From NCBI GenBank assembly GCA_032111745.1, contig JAULUH010000069.1, positions 1 through 14,184 on the forward strand: 14,184 nucleotides of DNA. The letters run 5' to 3'. A model generated the notes under the pieces. The model saw nothing but the letters and a program-made list of their open reading frames with translations, was not told the DNA's origin and did not search any database. Of this stretch, positions 1 to 6,484 are shown piece after piece (within the stretch, counting starts at the first letter, position 1; every line of letters starts with the position of its first letter). The DNA comes from JAULUH01 sp032111745 (GTDB lineage: Bacteria; Chloroflexota; Anaerolineae; JAAEKA01). A program made the translations under genes and the position numbers.

Positions 1-1159
1 CGGACTCGCTGACGGCCTTGACCACCAGGTGCTCCAGGTTGGCCAGCACGTGCTGGCGCTGCTGGTCGTCGGTGAGGATGAAGGTCTCCACGTTATCGAG
101 GATGGGGTCCTCGGCCAGGTAGTAGCGGATGATGTCCGGCACGTAGGCGTAAATGGCCTTGTCGTCGGCCACGCCGGTGCCCGCGGCGTTGGCCAGGGCC
201 ACGTTGCCGGCGCGGTAGGCGTTGAACAGGCCGGGCACGCCGAGGATGGAGTCGGGGCGGAAGACCAGGGGGTCGAGGAAGTCGTCGTCGACGCGGCGGT
301 AGATGACGTCGACCCGCTCCAGCCCGGCGGTGGTGCGCATGTAGACGTAGTTGTCGTGGACCAGGAGGTCGCGGCCCTCGACCAGGGCGACGCCCATCTG
401 GCGAGCCAGGAAGGTGTGCTCGAAGTAGGCGGAGTTGAAGACGCCCGGGGTGAGCAGGACGATGGTGGGGTTGTCGAGGCCGTGGGGGGCGAGGGACTGC
501 AGGGTGGCGCGCAGGGCCTGGCCGTAGTGCAGGGTGGGGCGGACGCCGTAGTTGCGGAACTGGCCGGGGAAGACCCGCTTCATCACCTGCCGGTTGGCCA
601 GCATGTAGGAGACGCCGCTGGGGACGCGCAGGTTGTCCTCCAGGACGAGGAAGCGGCCGTCGTCGACCCGCACCAGGTCGGTGCCGCAGACGGCGACGTA
701 GGTGTTGCGGGGGATGGGGACGTCGCGCATCTCGCGGCGGTAGTGGCGGGAGCTGAAGATGAGGTCGACGGGCACGACGCGGTCGCGCACGATGCGGGCC
801 TCGTGGTAGATGTCGTGGAGGAAGAGGTTGAGCGCGGTGATGCGCTGGCGCAGGCCGCGGTCGATGGCATCCCATTCGGCGCCCGTGATGATGCGGGGGA
901 GGAGGTCGTAGGGGAAGATGCGCTCGGTGCCCTCGTCGTCGCTGTAGACGGTGAAGGTGATGCCCTGGTTGAGGAAGGAGAGGTCGGCGGCGCTCTGGCG
1001 CCGGCTAAGCTCGTCGGGGGGGAGGGAGCGCAGGTGTTGGACCAGGGCCTGGTAGTGCGCGCGGGGCTGGCGGTTGGCGTCCAGCAGCTCGTCGTAGGCG
1101 GGGCCGGGGTCGTAGTGGTCGAGCAGGGAGGTGTCGTCGGCGGTTGGTGCGGCGGGCAT
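1..1159 (-). CDS. Circularly permuted ATP-grasp type 2 protein (DUF404/DUF407), C-terminus off the left edge
   Basis: The frame is open from an ATG at 1159 to the window edge, giving 386 N-terminal residues with no stop. Residues 67-95 read GITFTVYSDDEGTERIFPYD followed by LLPRII, and residues 172-190 read VLEDNLRVPSGVSYMLANR. Both are hallmark segments of the circularly permuted ATP-grasp family (CP_ATPgrasp_2). Proteins of this family are usually about 480-500 residues, so roughly the last 100 are missing here. By family they are predicted ATP-dependent carboxylate-amine/thiol ligases, often encoded beside an alpha-E protein and a transglutaminase-like protease; those partners would lie to the left and cannot be seen. 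The start is supported by AAGGAA eight bases upstream and by a promoter with a short leader. The exact substrate is unknown. The antisense open frame over the same DNA is low-complexity and is not credible. Confidence 0.9.
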   Translation of the reverse strand, partial: MPAAPTADDTSLLDHYDPGPAYDELLDANRQPRAHYQALVQHLRSLPPDELSRRQSAADLSFLNQGITFTVYSDDEGTERIFPYDLLPRIITGAEWDAIDRGLRQRITALNLFLHDIYHEARIVRDRVVPVDLIFSSRHYRREMRDVPIPRNTYVAVCGTDLVRVDDGRFLVLEDNLRVPSGVSYMLANRQVMKRVFPGQFRNYGVRPTLHYGQALRATLQSLAPHGLDNPTIVLLTPGVFNSAYFEHTFLARQMGVALVEGRDLLVHDNYVYMRTTAGLERVDVIYRRVDDDFLDPLVFRPDSILGVPGLFNAYRAGNVALANAAGTGVADDKAIYAYVPDIIRYYLAEDPILDNVETFILTDDQQRQHVLANLEHLVVKAVSES

Positions 1160-1190
1160 GCGCAGGGTTCCTTGCGGGGATGCTGGGAGC

Positions 1191-1219
1191 ATTATACGCG
1201 GGCGGGTGGGGCTGCGCAA
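1191..1219 (-). promoter_or_regulatory. Sigma-70-type promoter for the ATP-grasp gene
   Basis: Read on the minus strand, TTGCGC (1219-1214), a 17-base spacer and a perfect TATAAT (1196-1191) precede the ATP-grasp start. Transcription would begin near 1184 and leave a leader of about 25 bases that carries the AAGGAA ribosome site. The spacing and -10 box are ideal; the -35 box matches four of six bases. Confidence 0.7.
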
Positions 1220-1262
1220 GGGGGGGCGTGCGCTATCCCGTGCGGGGCGCGGGGCGTTTGGA

Positions 1263-1316
1263 CCACGGAGGCACGAAGGGTCGCGAAGGCACGAAGCGCG
1301 AAGGGCACGAAGGGGA
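1263..1316. repeat. Degenerate CACGAAGG-type intergenic repeat
   Basis: This stretch consists of imperfect units built on GGCACGAAGG, GTCGCGAAGG, CACGAAGCGCGAAGG and CACGAAGGGG. It is purine-rich on the plus strand and has no convincing coding use. It resembles the low-complexity dispersed repeats found in intergenic DNA of many large high-GC genomes, and in style the CGCAGAG-type repeats near 8611 and 12891, though the core word differs. Confidence 0.55.
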
Positions 1317-1370
1317 GGGGCCTTTGTGGCTGCGTAGGGGCGGGCCTCCGCGCCGCCCTCTGGGGGTGGA

Positions 1371-1418
1371 GTCGAGGCCTTAGCCGGTAGGCGACACAAA
1401 CCCGGCTGAAGCCTCGAC
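1371..1418. repeat. Long imperfect hairpin downstream of the HAF gene cluster
   Basis: Arm 1 (1371-1387, GTCGAGGCCTTAGCCGG) pairs with arm 2 (1402-1418, CCGGCTGAAGCCTCGAC) at 15 of 17 positions across a 14-base loop. It lies 35 bases beyond the stop of the last HAF gene, so it could end that transcript. Neither side carries a T-tract, so it is not a classical intrinsic terminator. A dispersed REP-like palindrome is equally possible. Confidence 0.6.
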
Positions 1419-1452
1419 CCCGTGCCTGGAGAGTTACCGCGTTAGGCGGACA

Positions 1453-2481
1453 TTAGTTGGGTTCCCATAGGAAGGCATGAACGTGACCGTCGGCGGTGTA
1501 GCCATATCCCGCCACTTGCCCACGGCCGTTGATGGCCATGGCCTGGCTGTTGAGCCCGCCCGGGAGGGTGCCCAGGTCGGTCAGCACGCCATCCTCCCAC
1601 AGGAAGGCGTGGTAAGGGGGACTGCCGCCGAAGGAATAGGTATAGCCCACCACCTGGCCGCGGCTGTTGATGTCCTCGGCATAGCTGCTCGTGCCGCCGA
1701 GGAGGCCCAGGTCGGTCATCACGCCATCCTCCCACAGGAAGGCCCGGAAGGTATCGCCGGGGGGGTAGTTCGACCCCACCACCTGCCCGCGGTTGTTGAT
1801 CGCTGCTGCGGAGCCGTAGGGCCCGTCCGGGATGCCCAGGTCGGTCAGGTCGGTCAGCACGCCCTTCTCCCACAGGAAGGGGCGGTAGTCGGACTGGCCA
1901 GGGATGGTATAGCTTTTCCCCACCACCTGCCCGCGGCTGTTGACGTCGCTGGCATTGCTGAAGTATCCGCCGAGGGCACCCAGGTCGGTCATCACACCTT
2001 TCTCCCACAGGAAGGCGTGGGAGTACTCGCCGGCGATGGAGCTCTCTCCCACCACTTGCCCGCGGTCGTTGATGCCCGCGGCACGGGCGGTGTCTCCGCC
2101 GAGGGTGCCCAGGTCGGTCATCACGCCCTTCTCCCACAGGAAGGCGTGGTAGTCTGTGCTGCCGAGGACGGTGCTGCTGTACCCCACGACCTGCCCACGG
2201 TTGTTGATGGCGGTGGCGAAGCTGGTGTACCCGCCCAGGTGGCCCAGGTCGGTCATCACGCCGTTCTCCCACAGGAAGGCGCGGGGTATCTTGTCGTCGA
2301 TGAGAAAACTCCATCCCACCACCTGCCCGCGGTCGTTGATGTCGAGGGCATAGCTGTTGTTGCCGCCGAGGGTGCCCAGGTCGGTCATGGTGCTGGTGGG
2401 CTGGGTGAGCCCGGGTGCGGCGGCCAGCAAGAGGAGAGCCAGGATGATCAGAGACCCGGTAGCGGCTTTCTTGGCGCGCAT
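1453..2481 (-). CDS. Secreted HAF-repeat protein 1 (seven repeats)
   Basis: This 342-residue protein has a signal peptide (KK followed by the hydrophobic run LIILALLLLAAAPGL, residues 5-26). Seven tandem repeats of about 44 residues follow from residue 32 to the end, each of the form MTDLGTLGG-x-A-x-IN-x-RGQVVG-x-HAFLWE-x-GV. This is the extracellular HAF repeat, named for the HAF triplet before LW. Repeats 4 and 5 are the most diverged (PFLWE; an extra TDL and IPDG). There is no cysteine and no lipobox. The ATG at 2481 has an AGGAGGTG ribosome site 4 bases away. Molecular function is unknown; a secreted seven-bladed propeller is my inference from the repeat count. It is the last gene of the three-gene cluster, 133 bases after gene 2, and its leader and signal peptide are near copies of those of gene 3. 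Confidence 0.9.
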   Translation of the reverse strand: MRAKKAATGSLIILALLLLAAAPGLTQPTSTMTDLGTLGGNNSYALDINDRGQVVGWSFLIDDKIPRAFLWENGVMTDLGHLGGYTSFATAINNRGQVVGYSSTVLGSTDYHAFLWEKGVMTDLGTLGGDTARAAGINDRGQVVGESSIAGEYSHAFLWEKGVMTDLGALGGYFSNASDVNSRGQVVGKSYTIPGQSDYRPFLWEKGVLTDLTDLGIPDGPYGSAAAINNRGQVVGSNYPPGDTFRAFLWEDGVMTDLGLLGGTSSYAEDINSRGQVVGYTYSFGGSPPYHAFLWEDGVLTDLGTLPGGLNSQAMAINGRGQVAGYGYTADGHVHAFLWEPN

Positions 2482-2614
2482 GGTGCACCTCCTTTGGTGC
2501 CTGTCAGTTGTGAGAAGAAGCCACCAGGAGAACCAGCAGCACCCTGCCCTGGCGGCACAGCAGGGTGCCGGGTGTTCCCTATATCACAGGGCGCTCTGGC
2601 CCGTCATGGGGAAG
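2482..2614 (-). promoter_or_regulatory. Leader of HAF gene 1 with two hairpins, duplicated from the HAF gene 3 leader
   Basis: The 27 bases 2479-2505 (start codon plus leader) are identical to 4671-4697 ahead of HAF gene 3. Short blocks farther out (ACCAGGAGAACC, CTGGCGGCACAGC, ATATCAC) are also shared. On the mRNA, GCACC (2500-2496) can pair with GGTGC (2489-2485) across an AAAGGA loop, placing part of the AGGAGG ribosome site inside a small hairpin. A second, perfect hairpin has nine-base arms GCACCCTGC (2539-2547) and GCAGGGTGC (2560-2568). No good -10/-35 pair is visible, so gene 1 may depend on read-through from genes 3 and 2. Confidence 0.5.
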
Positions 2615-3616
2615 CTAGTTGGGCTCCCATAGGAAGGCCTGGGTGGCTCCTCCGGCCGTGAGGCTCTCACCCACCACCTGCCCGCGGTCGTTGATGGCGG
2701 AGGCTGAGCTGGTGGCTCCGCCCAGGGTGCCCAGGTCGGCCATCGCGCCCTTCTCCCACAGGAAGGCATGGCTGTTGCCGGCGGTGGTGGCGCTGCTCCC
2801 CACGACCTGGCCGCGGTCGTTGATGGCGGAGGCTGAGCTGGTGGCTCCGCCCAGGGTGCCCAGGTCGGCCATGACGCCGTTTTCCCACAGGAAGGCGTGG
2901 GCTGAGCCGCTGGCGGTGTCGCTCCAGCCCACCACCTGCCCGCGGTTGTTGATGCCGGAGGCATAGCTGCGGCTCCCGCCCAGGGTGCCCAGGTCGGCCA
3001 TCATGCCGTTCTCCCACAGGAAGGCGTGGGCTGAGCCGCTGGCGGTGTCGCTCCAGCCCACCACCTGCCCGCGGTTGTTGATGTCGAAGGCATAGCTTTC
3101 GTCGCCGCCGAGGGTGCCCAGGTCGGCCATCACGCCGTCTTCCCACAGGAAGGCGTGGTTGAATCCGCCCGCGGTGTCGCCCCACCCCACGACCTGGCCG
3201 CGGTCGTTGATGCCATAGGCATAGGTGTAGCGCCCGCCGAGGGTGCCCAGGCCGGCTATCGTGCCCTTCTCCCACAGGGCGGCCTGGAAGGGCCACGCAC
3301 CGCCGGCAGCGGATATCCATCCGACCGCTTGCCCGCGATGGTTGATGGCCGAGGCGGTGGTCACGATCGCGCCCGGCGCGCCGGCGTCCGCCATCACGCC
3401 CTTCTCCCACAGGAAGGCGTGGTAGGTTTCCTCGGCGGTGGCGCTATAGCCCACCACCTGCCCGCGGTTGTTGATGCCCAGGGCGGAGCTGAAGTCCCCG
3501 CCCAGGGTACCCAGGCCGGCCATGGTCCCGACGGGCTGGGTGAGCCCGGGCACAGCTGCCAACAGCAGCAAGGCAACGACCACCAGCAATCTCACGCCGG
3601 CTTTCTTGGCGTCCAT
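2615..3616 (-). CDS. Secreted HAF-repeat protein 2 (seven repeats, with recently copied repeats)
   Basis: This 333-residue protein has a signal peptide (MDAKKAGVRLL then VVVALLLLAAVPGLTQP) followed by seven repeats of about 43 residues of the type MADLGTLGG-x-A-x-IN-x-RGQVVG-x-AHAFLWE. The second repeat is strongly diverged (MADAGAPGA, RGQAVG, AALWE). Repeats 4 and 5, and repeats 6 and 7, are nearly identical pairs at protein and DNA level. No cysteine is present. The ATG at 3616 has AAGGAG about eight bases upstream. It starts 49 bases after HAF gene 3 ends, so the two are probably co-transcribed. Its signal peptide differs more from those of genes 1 and 3 than those two differ from each other. 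The function is not known; export to the cell surface or medium is inferred. Confidence 0.9.
   Translation of the reverse strand: MDAKKAGVRLLVVVALLLLAAVPGLTQPVGTMAGLGTLGGDFSSALGINNRGQVVGYSATAEETYHAFLWEKGVMADAGAPGAIVTTASAINHRGQAVGWISAAGGAWPFQAALWEKGTIAGLGTLGGRYTYAYGINDRGQVVGWGDTAGGFNHAFLWEDGVMADLGTLGGDESYAFDINNRGQVVGWSDTASGSAHAFLWENGMMADLGTLGGSRSYASGINNRGQVVGWSDTASGSAHAFLWENGVMADLGTLGGATSSASAINDRGQVVGSSATTAGNSHAFLWEKGAMADLGTLGGATSSASAINDRGQVVGESLTAGGATQAFLWEPN
2685..3083 (-). repeat. 129-base tandem duplications inside HAF gene 2
   Basis: A block of about 60 bases starting near 2685 recurs exactly 129 bases further on (for example TTGATGGCGG at 2691 and 2820). A separate 72-base block at 2883-2954 recurs at 3012-3083, again 129 bases apart. 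The offset equals one 43-codon repeat, so the frame is kept. Confidence 0.8.
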
Positions 3617-3665
3617 CGTGCATCTCCTTGGGTGACTACAGCGTGTTAGCGATCAGGGCGCTCTG

Positions 3666-4673
3666 CTAATGGGGGTCCCACAGGAAGGCATGGGCGGGAT
3701 AGTCGCCGGCGGCGGGGCTTTGGCCCACGACCTGGCCGGGGTCGTTGATGCCCCAGCCGTAGCTGTAGCTCCCGCCGAGGGTGCCCAGGTTGGTCATCAG
3801 GCCCTTCTCCCACAGGAAGGCGAAGGGGAGTCCGCCGGCGGTGTAGGCCAACCCCACCACCTGCCCGCGCTCGTTGATGGCCTGGGCCCGGCTGGAGTTT
3901 CCGCCGAGGGTGCCCAGGTCGGTGATGGCGCCCTTCTCCCACAGGACGGCGTGGTAGGGCGAGCTGACGCCGGCGATGCGGCTTTGCCCCACCACCTGGC
4001 CGCGGTTGTTGATGCCGTAGGCCATGCTGAAGTCGCTCAGGCTGCCCAGGTCGGTCATGACGCCCTTCTCCCACAGGAAGGCATGGTCGAGACCATCGGC
4101 GGTGTAGCTATACCCCACCACCTGGCCACGGTCGTTGATGGCATAGGCGAAGCTGCGGATCCCGCCGAGGGTGCCCAGGTCGGTCATGACGCCGTTCTCC
4201 CACAGGAAGGCGTGGTTGTTGCCGTTGGCGTCTTCGCTCCACCCCACGACCTGGCCGCGGTTGTTGATGTCCCGGGCCTCGGCGCCAAACAGGCCCAGGC
4301 TGCCCAGGTCGGTCATCACGCCATCCTCCCACAGGAAGGCATGGTAGGGCAATGAGTTGTTGGGGGATGTCTTGTACCCCGCCACCTGCCCGCGGTCGTT
4401 GATGGCGGCGGCTACGCTCACGACCCCGGCCGGGGTGCCCAGGTCGGCCATCACGCCATCCTCCCACAGGAAGGCGTGGGCCCCGCCATCGGCGGTAGCG
4501 GCATAGCCCACCACCTGCCCGCGGTTGTTGACGTCGAGGGCGTAGCTTTCGTCGCCGCCGAGGGTGCCCAGGTCGGTCATGGTGCCGGTGGGCTGGGTGA
4601 GCCCGGGGGCGGCGGCCAGCAAGAGGAGAGCCAGGATGATCAGAAACCCCACAGCGGCCTTCTTCGTGCGCAT
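3666..4673 (-). CDS. Secreted HAF-repeat protein 3 (seven repeats), first gene of the cluster
   Basis: This 335-residue protein has a signal peptide nearly identical to that of HAF gene 1 (RTKKAAVGF, then LIILALLLLAAAPGLTQP). Seven HAF repeats follow from about residue 32. The last begins MTNLGTLGG and ends HAFLWDPH, where the other two proteins end AFLWEPN. Repeats 3 and 5 are shortened in the LGTLGG segment (LGSLGLFGAEA, LGSLSDFSMA). There are no cysteines. The ATG at 4673 follows an AGGAGGTG ribosome site that can fold into a small hairpin. It is the promoter-proximal gene of the three. The three proteins share their architecture but differ widely in the variable part of each repeat, which would map to exposed loops if the propeller inference holds. 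Confidence 0.9.
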   Translation of the reverse strand: MRTKKAAVGFLIILALLLLAAAPGLTQPTGTMTDLGTLGGDESYALDVNNRGQVVGYAATADGGAHAFLWEDGVMADLGTPAGVVSVAAAINDRGQVAGYKTSPNNSLPYHAFLWEDGVMTDLGSLGLFGAEARDINNRGQVVGWSEDANGNNHAFLWENGVMTDLGTLGGIRSFAYAINDRGQVVGYSYTADGLDHAFLWEKGVMTDLGSLSDFSMAYGINNRGQVVGQSRIAGVSSPYHAVLWEKGAITDLGTLGGNSSRAQAINERGQVVGLAYTAGGLPFAFLWEKGLMTNLGTLGGSYSYGWGINDPGQVVGQSPAAGDYPAHAFLWDPH

Positions 4674-4676
4674 GGT

Positions 4677-4692
4677 GCACCTCCTTTGGTGC
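4677..4692 (-). promoter_or_regulatory. Ribosome-site hairpin ahead of HAF gene 3
   Basis: On the mRNA, GCACC (4692-4688), loop AAAGGA and GGTGC (4681-4677) form a five-pair stem that overlaps the AGGAGG ribosome site four bases before the ATG. The same sequence precedes HAF gene 1 but not gene 2. It may be incidental, since genes 1 and 3 share their whole leader. Confidence 0.35.
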
Positions 4693-4778
4693 CTGTCGGT
4701 AGATGGAACCCAGAACCAGGAGAACCGGTGTCACCGTGCTCTGGCGGCACAGCCCGGTAAAATGTTCTCCATATCACG

Positions 4779-4797
4779 AGTATACCACAGCTTGTGG
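4779..4797 (-). promoter_or_regulatory. Extended -10 promoter for the HAF cluster, overlapped by a small palindrome
   Basis: On the minus strand TGG-TATACT (4787-4779) matches an extended -10 element (TGn plus a 5/6 match). No clear -35 box lies 16-18 bases upstream. Transcription would start near 4772, leaving a leader of about 100 bases. The bases just upstream form CCACA-GCT-TGTGG (4785-4797), a perfect five-base-arm palindrome that could be an operator. The leader carries the duplicated blocks also seen upstream of gene 1. Confidence 0.5.
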
Positions 4798-4876
4798 CCG
4801 CGTGGGTAGCGCGCTGCAACGAATGGCCCTGTGCTTCATGGCCTGCCTCATTGACCACGACCGTCCTGGCGCCGGC

Positions 4877-5773
4877 TCAATCTCTCCCGCGAATAGGCCA
4901 GAGCAGGCGATCGCCCGCCGCGACGTCGATGGACTCGTTGAGGCCGCCCCACGGCGGCGGCGCGTCGATGGTGACGTTGTAGCGCCCGGGGTAGAGGCAG
5001 ATGGGGATGTCGGTCATGGGGGGCACGCGGAAGGTCTCGTTGAACTGGAAGGAAACGCCGGTGAAGGTGAAGGTGAGCTCGGCGCCGATCTGATTCTGGA
5101 TCAGGTAGCAGCCCATGTCGGCGGGGAGCTCGGATTCGGGCTCGGGGGTGGGCGCGGCTGGCGGCGCCGTGGGCTGGGGGGTGGGCTGCGGCCGGGGGGT
5201 GGGGGTGGGCACGACCACCTCGGGCACGGAGGCGCAGGGGATGTTGAGCGCGGTGTACTCGGTGTCGCCGACCATGTGGGCGACCCAGCCTTCGAGGCCG
5301 GTGGCCGTGCGTACCTGCAGCCAGGTGCAGTCGGCGGATTGGCCTAGCACCTCCAGGGCGTCGTCCCGGGCCAGGGCGCCGATGCCGGAGAAGCTGGTGC
5401 CGGGGCCTGAGCGGACGTTGAGCTGCGCGGCCAGGACCACGGCATCAGGCGGCAGGGGCGTGGCCGTGGCGGTGGGCGCGGGGGTGGGCGTATCGGCAGG
5501 TGGCACAGGGGTTGGGGTGTTGGTGGGTGGTGGGGTGGGCGATGGCGGCGGCGTGGTGGCGGTGGCGGTGGCCGGCGGCGTGGTGGGCGTCGGGGCCACT
5601 GGTGTTGCCGTGGGCTGTTGGCCGGAGCCTACCGGCGCCACGGTGGCGGTTTCGACAATGGGGGGAGTGGATCCTGCCGGCGCTGTGTTCCCCCCCGGAC
5701 AGCCGGCCAACAGAATCGCCAGGACCAGCAGCAGCGCTGCGTACCCTAGCCTGCCCGCATTTCGACCTGACAT
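4877..5773 (-). CDS. SH3-domain lipoprotein with Pro/Thr-rich linkers
   Basis: From the ATG at 5773 the protein has 298 residues. It begins with a lipoprotein signal (hydrophobic AALLLVLAILLAGC, acylated Cys25). Next come a Pro/Thr/Ala linker (about 38-110), a bacterial SH3 type 3 domain (about 111-180; LNVRSGPGTSFSGIGALARD, then WLQVRT and GWVAHMV), a second Pro-rich linker (about 188-217) and a C-terminal beta-rich domain of about 80 residues. The SH3 domain contains a Cys pair candidate. Such proteins are anchored on the outer face of the membrane, and the SH3 domain probably binds cell-wall or peptide ligands. An in-frame start at 5857 exists, but the 28 extra residues precede a complete lipoprotein signal, and GGAGGG sits just before 5773, so I chose 5773. 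It is the same strand as the HAF genes but has its own long leader. Confidence 0.87.
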   Translation of the reverse strand: MSGRNAGRLGYAALLLVLAILLAGCPGGNTAPAGSTPPIVETATVAPVGSGQQPTATPVAPTPTTPPATATATTPPPSPTPPPTNTPTPVPPADTPTPAPTATATPLPPDAVVLAAQLNVRSGPGTSFSGIGALARDDALEVLGQSADCTWLQVRTATGLEGWVAHMVGDTEYTALNIPCASVPEVVVPTPTPRPQPTPQPTAPPAAPTPEPESELPADMGCYLIQNQIGAELTFTFTGVSFQFNETFRVPPMTDIPICLYPGRYNVTIDAPPPWGGLNESIDVAAGDRLLWPIRGRD

Positions 5774-6086
5774 GGCGCCCTCCGTTGTGGCACGATCCTT
5801 ATGGTTCGGGCTGCGCAGCGCGCAGCCGGTCCCCGCCCGATTGAATGCGTCCGGCACACCGGGCTGGCTGCGCTAACCCGGCCTCCCGCCAACACACCCT
5901 CACGTCACGCCATCGCCGTGCCTCCTTCCCACACCCAAGACACGACCGGAACCCAGCTGGTTGACAAAGGGGAATCTACCTTGACCCCAGTCTAGCACAG
6001 ATTCGATCAGAAATCAACGGGATTTTTCGAGGAAGCATGCGGTGAGCTGGCCCGCGTTACGCAATCAGCGACGTGCAATCGGTCAA
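5774..6086 (-). other. Intergenic leader and upstream region of the SH3 lipoprotein gene
   Basis: No credible gene lies here. It holds the ribosome site (GGAGGG just upstream of 5773), a leader of about 210 bases and the candidate promoter at 5989-6017. A TTGACA at 5961-5966 on the plus strand has no matching -10 box and no downstream gene to serve. Confidence 0.6.
5989..6017 (-). promoter_or_regulatory. Candidate promoter of the SH3 lipoprotein gene
   Basis: On the minus strand TTGATT (6017-6012), a 17-base spacer and TAGACT (5994-5989) preceded by TGC give an extended -10 arrangement. Each box matches four of six consensus bases. The predicted leader to the ATG at 5773 is about 210 bases. 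Confidence 0.45.
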
Positions 6087-6116
6087 CGTAGAGACGCAAG
6101 ATCTTGCGTCTCTACG
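6087..6116. repeat. 30-bp perfect palindrome (REP/MITE-like)
   Basis: Fifteen-base arms with no spacer: the left arm is CGTAGAGACGCAAGA and the right arm is its exact reverse complement. Palindromes with a GTAGAGACG end are common as dispersed repeats in cyanobacterial and other genomes; that is recalled knowledge, not checked here. It lies about 60 bases from the 3' end of the HAF remnant. No T-tract follows on either strand. Confidence 0.8.
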
Positions 6117-6177
6117 GGGTCCTGGTTTCCTCGGATACCGCCGCGCGGGCAGGGTGCCCTTCTGCGTTTTGGGAGAA

Positions 6178-6391
6178 TCAGTTGGGCTCCCATAGGAAGG
6201 CATGCAGGTTGCCGCCGGCGGTGTCGCCGTTTCCCACCACCTGCCCGGGGTCATTGATGCCCATGGCACGGCTGTTGAACCCGCCGAGGGTGCCCAGGTC
6301 GGTCACCTCACCCTCTCCCACAGGAAGGGGCGGTGATGTGTGTTGCCGGCGATGGTACAGGTATAGCTCACCACATTCGCCCCCGCCAGGC
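6178..6391 (-). pseudogene. Remnant of a fourth HAF-repeat gene (last two repeats, frameshifted)
   Basis: The 3' part reads VTDLGTLGG, INDPGQVVGNGDTAGG, LHAFLWEPN and a stop, an intact final HAF repeat ending exactly like genes 1 and 2. Just upstream the frame shifts. The preceding repeat reads VVSYTCTIAGNTHHRPFLWE in another frame and is then cut by AGGTGA, because one base is missing compared with the GAGAAGGGCGTGATGACC seen in the intact genes. Upstream of about 6391 the homology stops; there is no signal peptide and no start. The FLWE segment is closest in style to repeat 4 of HAF gene 1 (RPFLWE). The rest of the gene has been lost, and the SH3 lipoprotein gene lies between this remnant and the intact cluster. 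Confidence 0.8.
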
Positions 6392-6419
6392 AGGGCCAGG
6401 CCTGCCCGGCGCCCGGAGC

Positions 6420-6447
6420 TTGCTCGCCTATAGCTTGGGGCTATAAT
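6420..6447 (+). promoter_or_regulatory. Promoter of corA
   Basis: TTGCTC (6420-6425), a 16-base spacer and a perfect TATAAT (6442-6447) stand 38 bases before the corA start. The ribosome site GGGAG (6471-6475) follows nine bases before the ATG. The -35 box is weak (three of six). Confidence 0.55.
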
Positions 6448-6484
6448 GCGATCAAGGACAACGTGATATCGGGAGCCAAAGCCC

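Noticed and set aside
29..1390. A 453-codon plus-strand open frame
   Set aside because: Its translation is low-complexity Val/Gly/Asp-rich and it is antisense to a frame matching the ATP-grasp family residue by residue. It also runs through an intergenic repeat.
1477..4355. Long plus-strand frames opposite the HAF genes
   Set aside because: They are antisense shadows kept open by a repeat period that is a multiple of three in GC-rich DNA. The minus strand carries signal peptides, ribosome sites and family motifs.
1453..4673. Regularly spaced short identical words that look like a CRISPR array
   Set aside because: The period is about 130 bases, the words encode the RGQVVG and HAFLWE parts of protein repeats, and the intervals are in-frame coding sequence.
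5961..5966. Perfect TTGACA on the plus strand
   Set aside because: There is no -10 box 15-19 bases downstream and no plus-strand gene follows before the HAF remnant.
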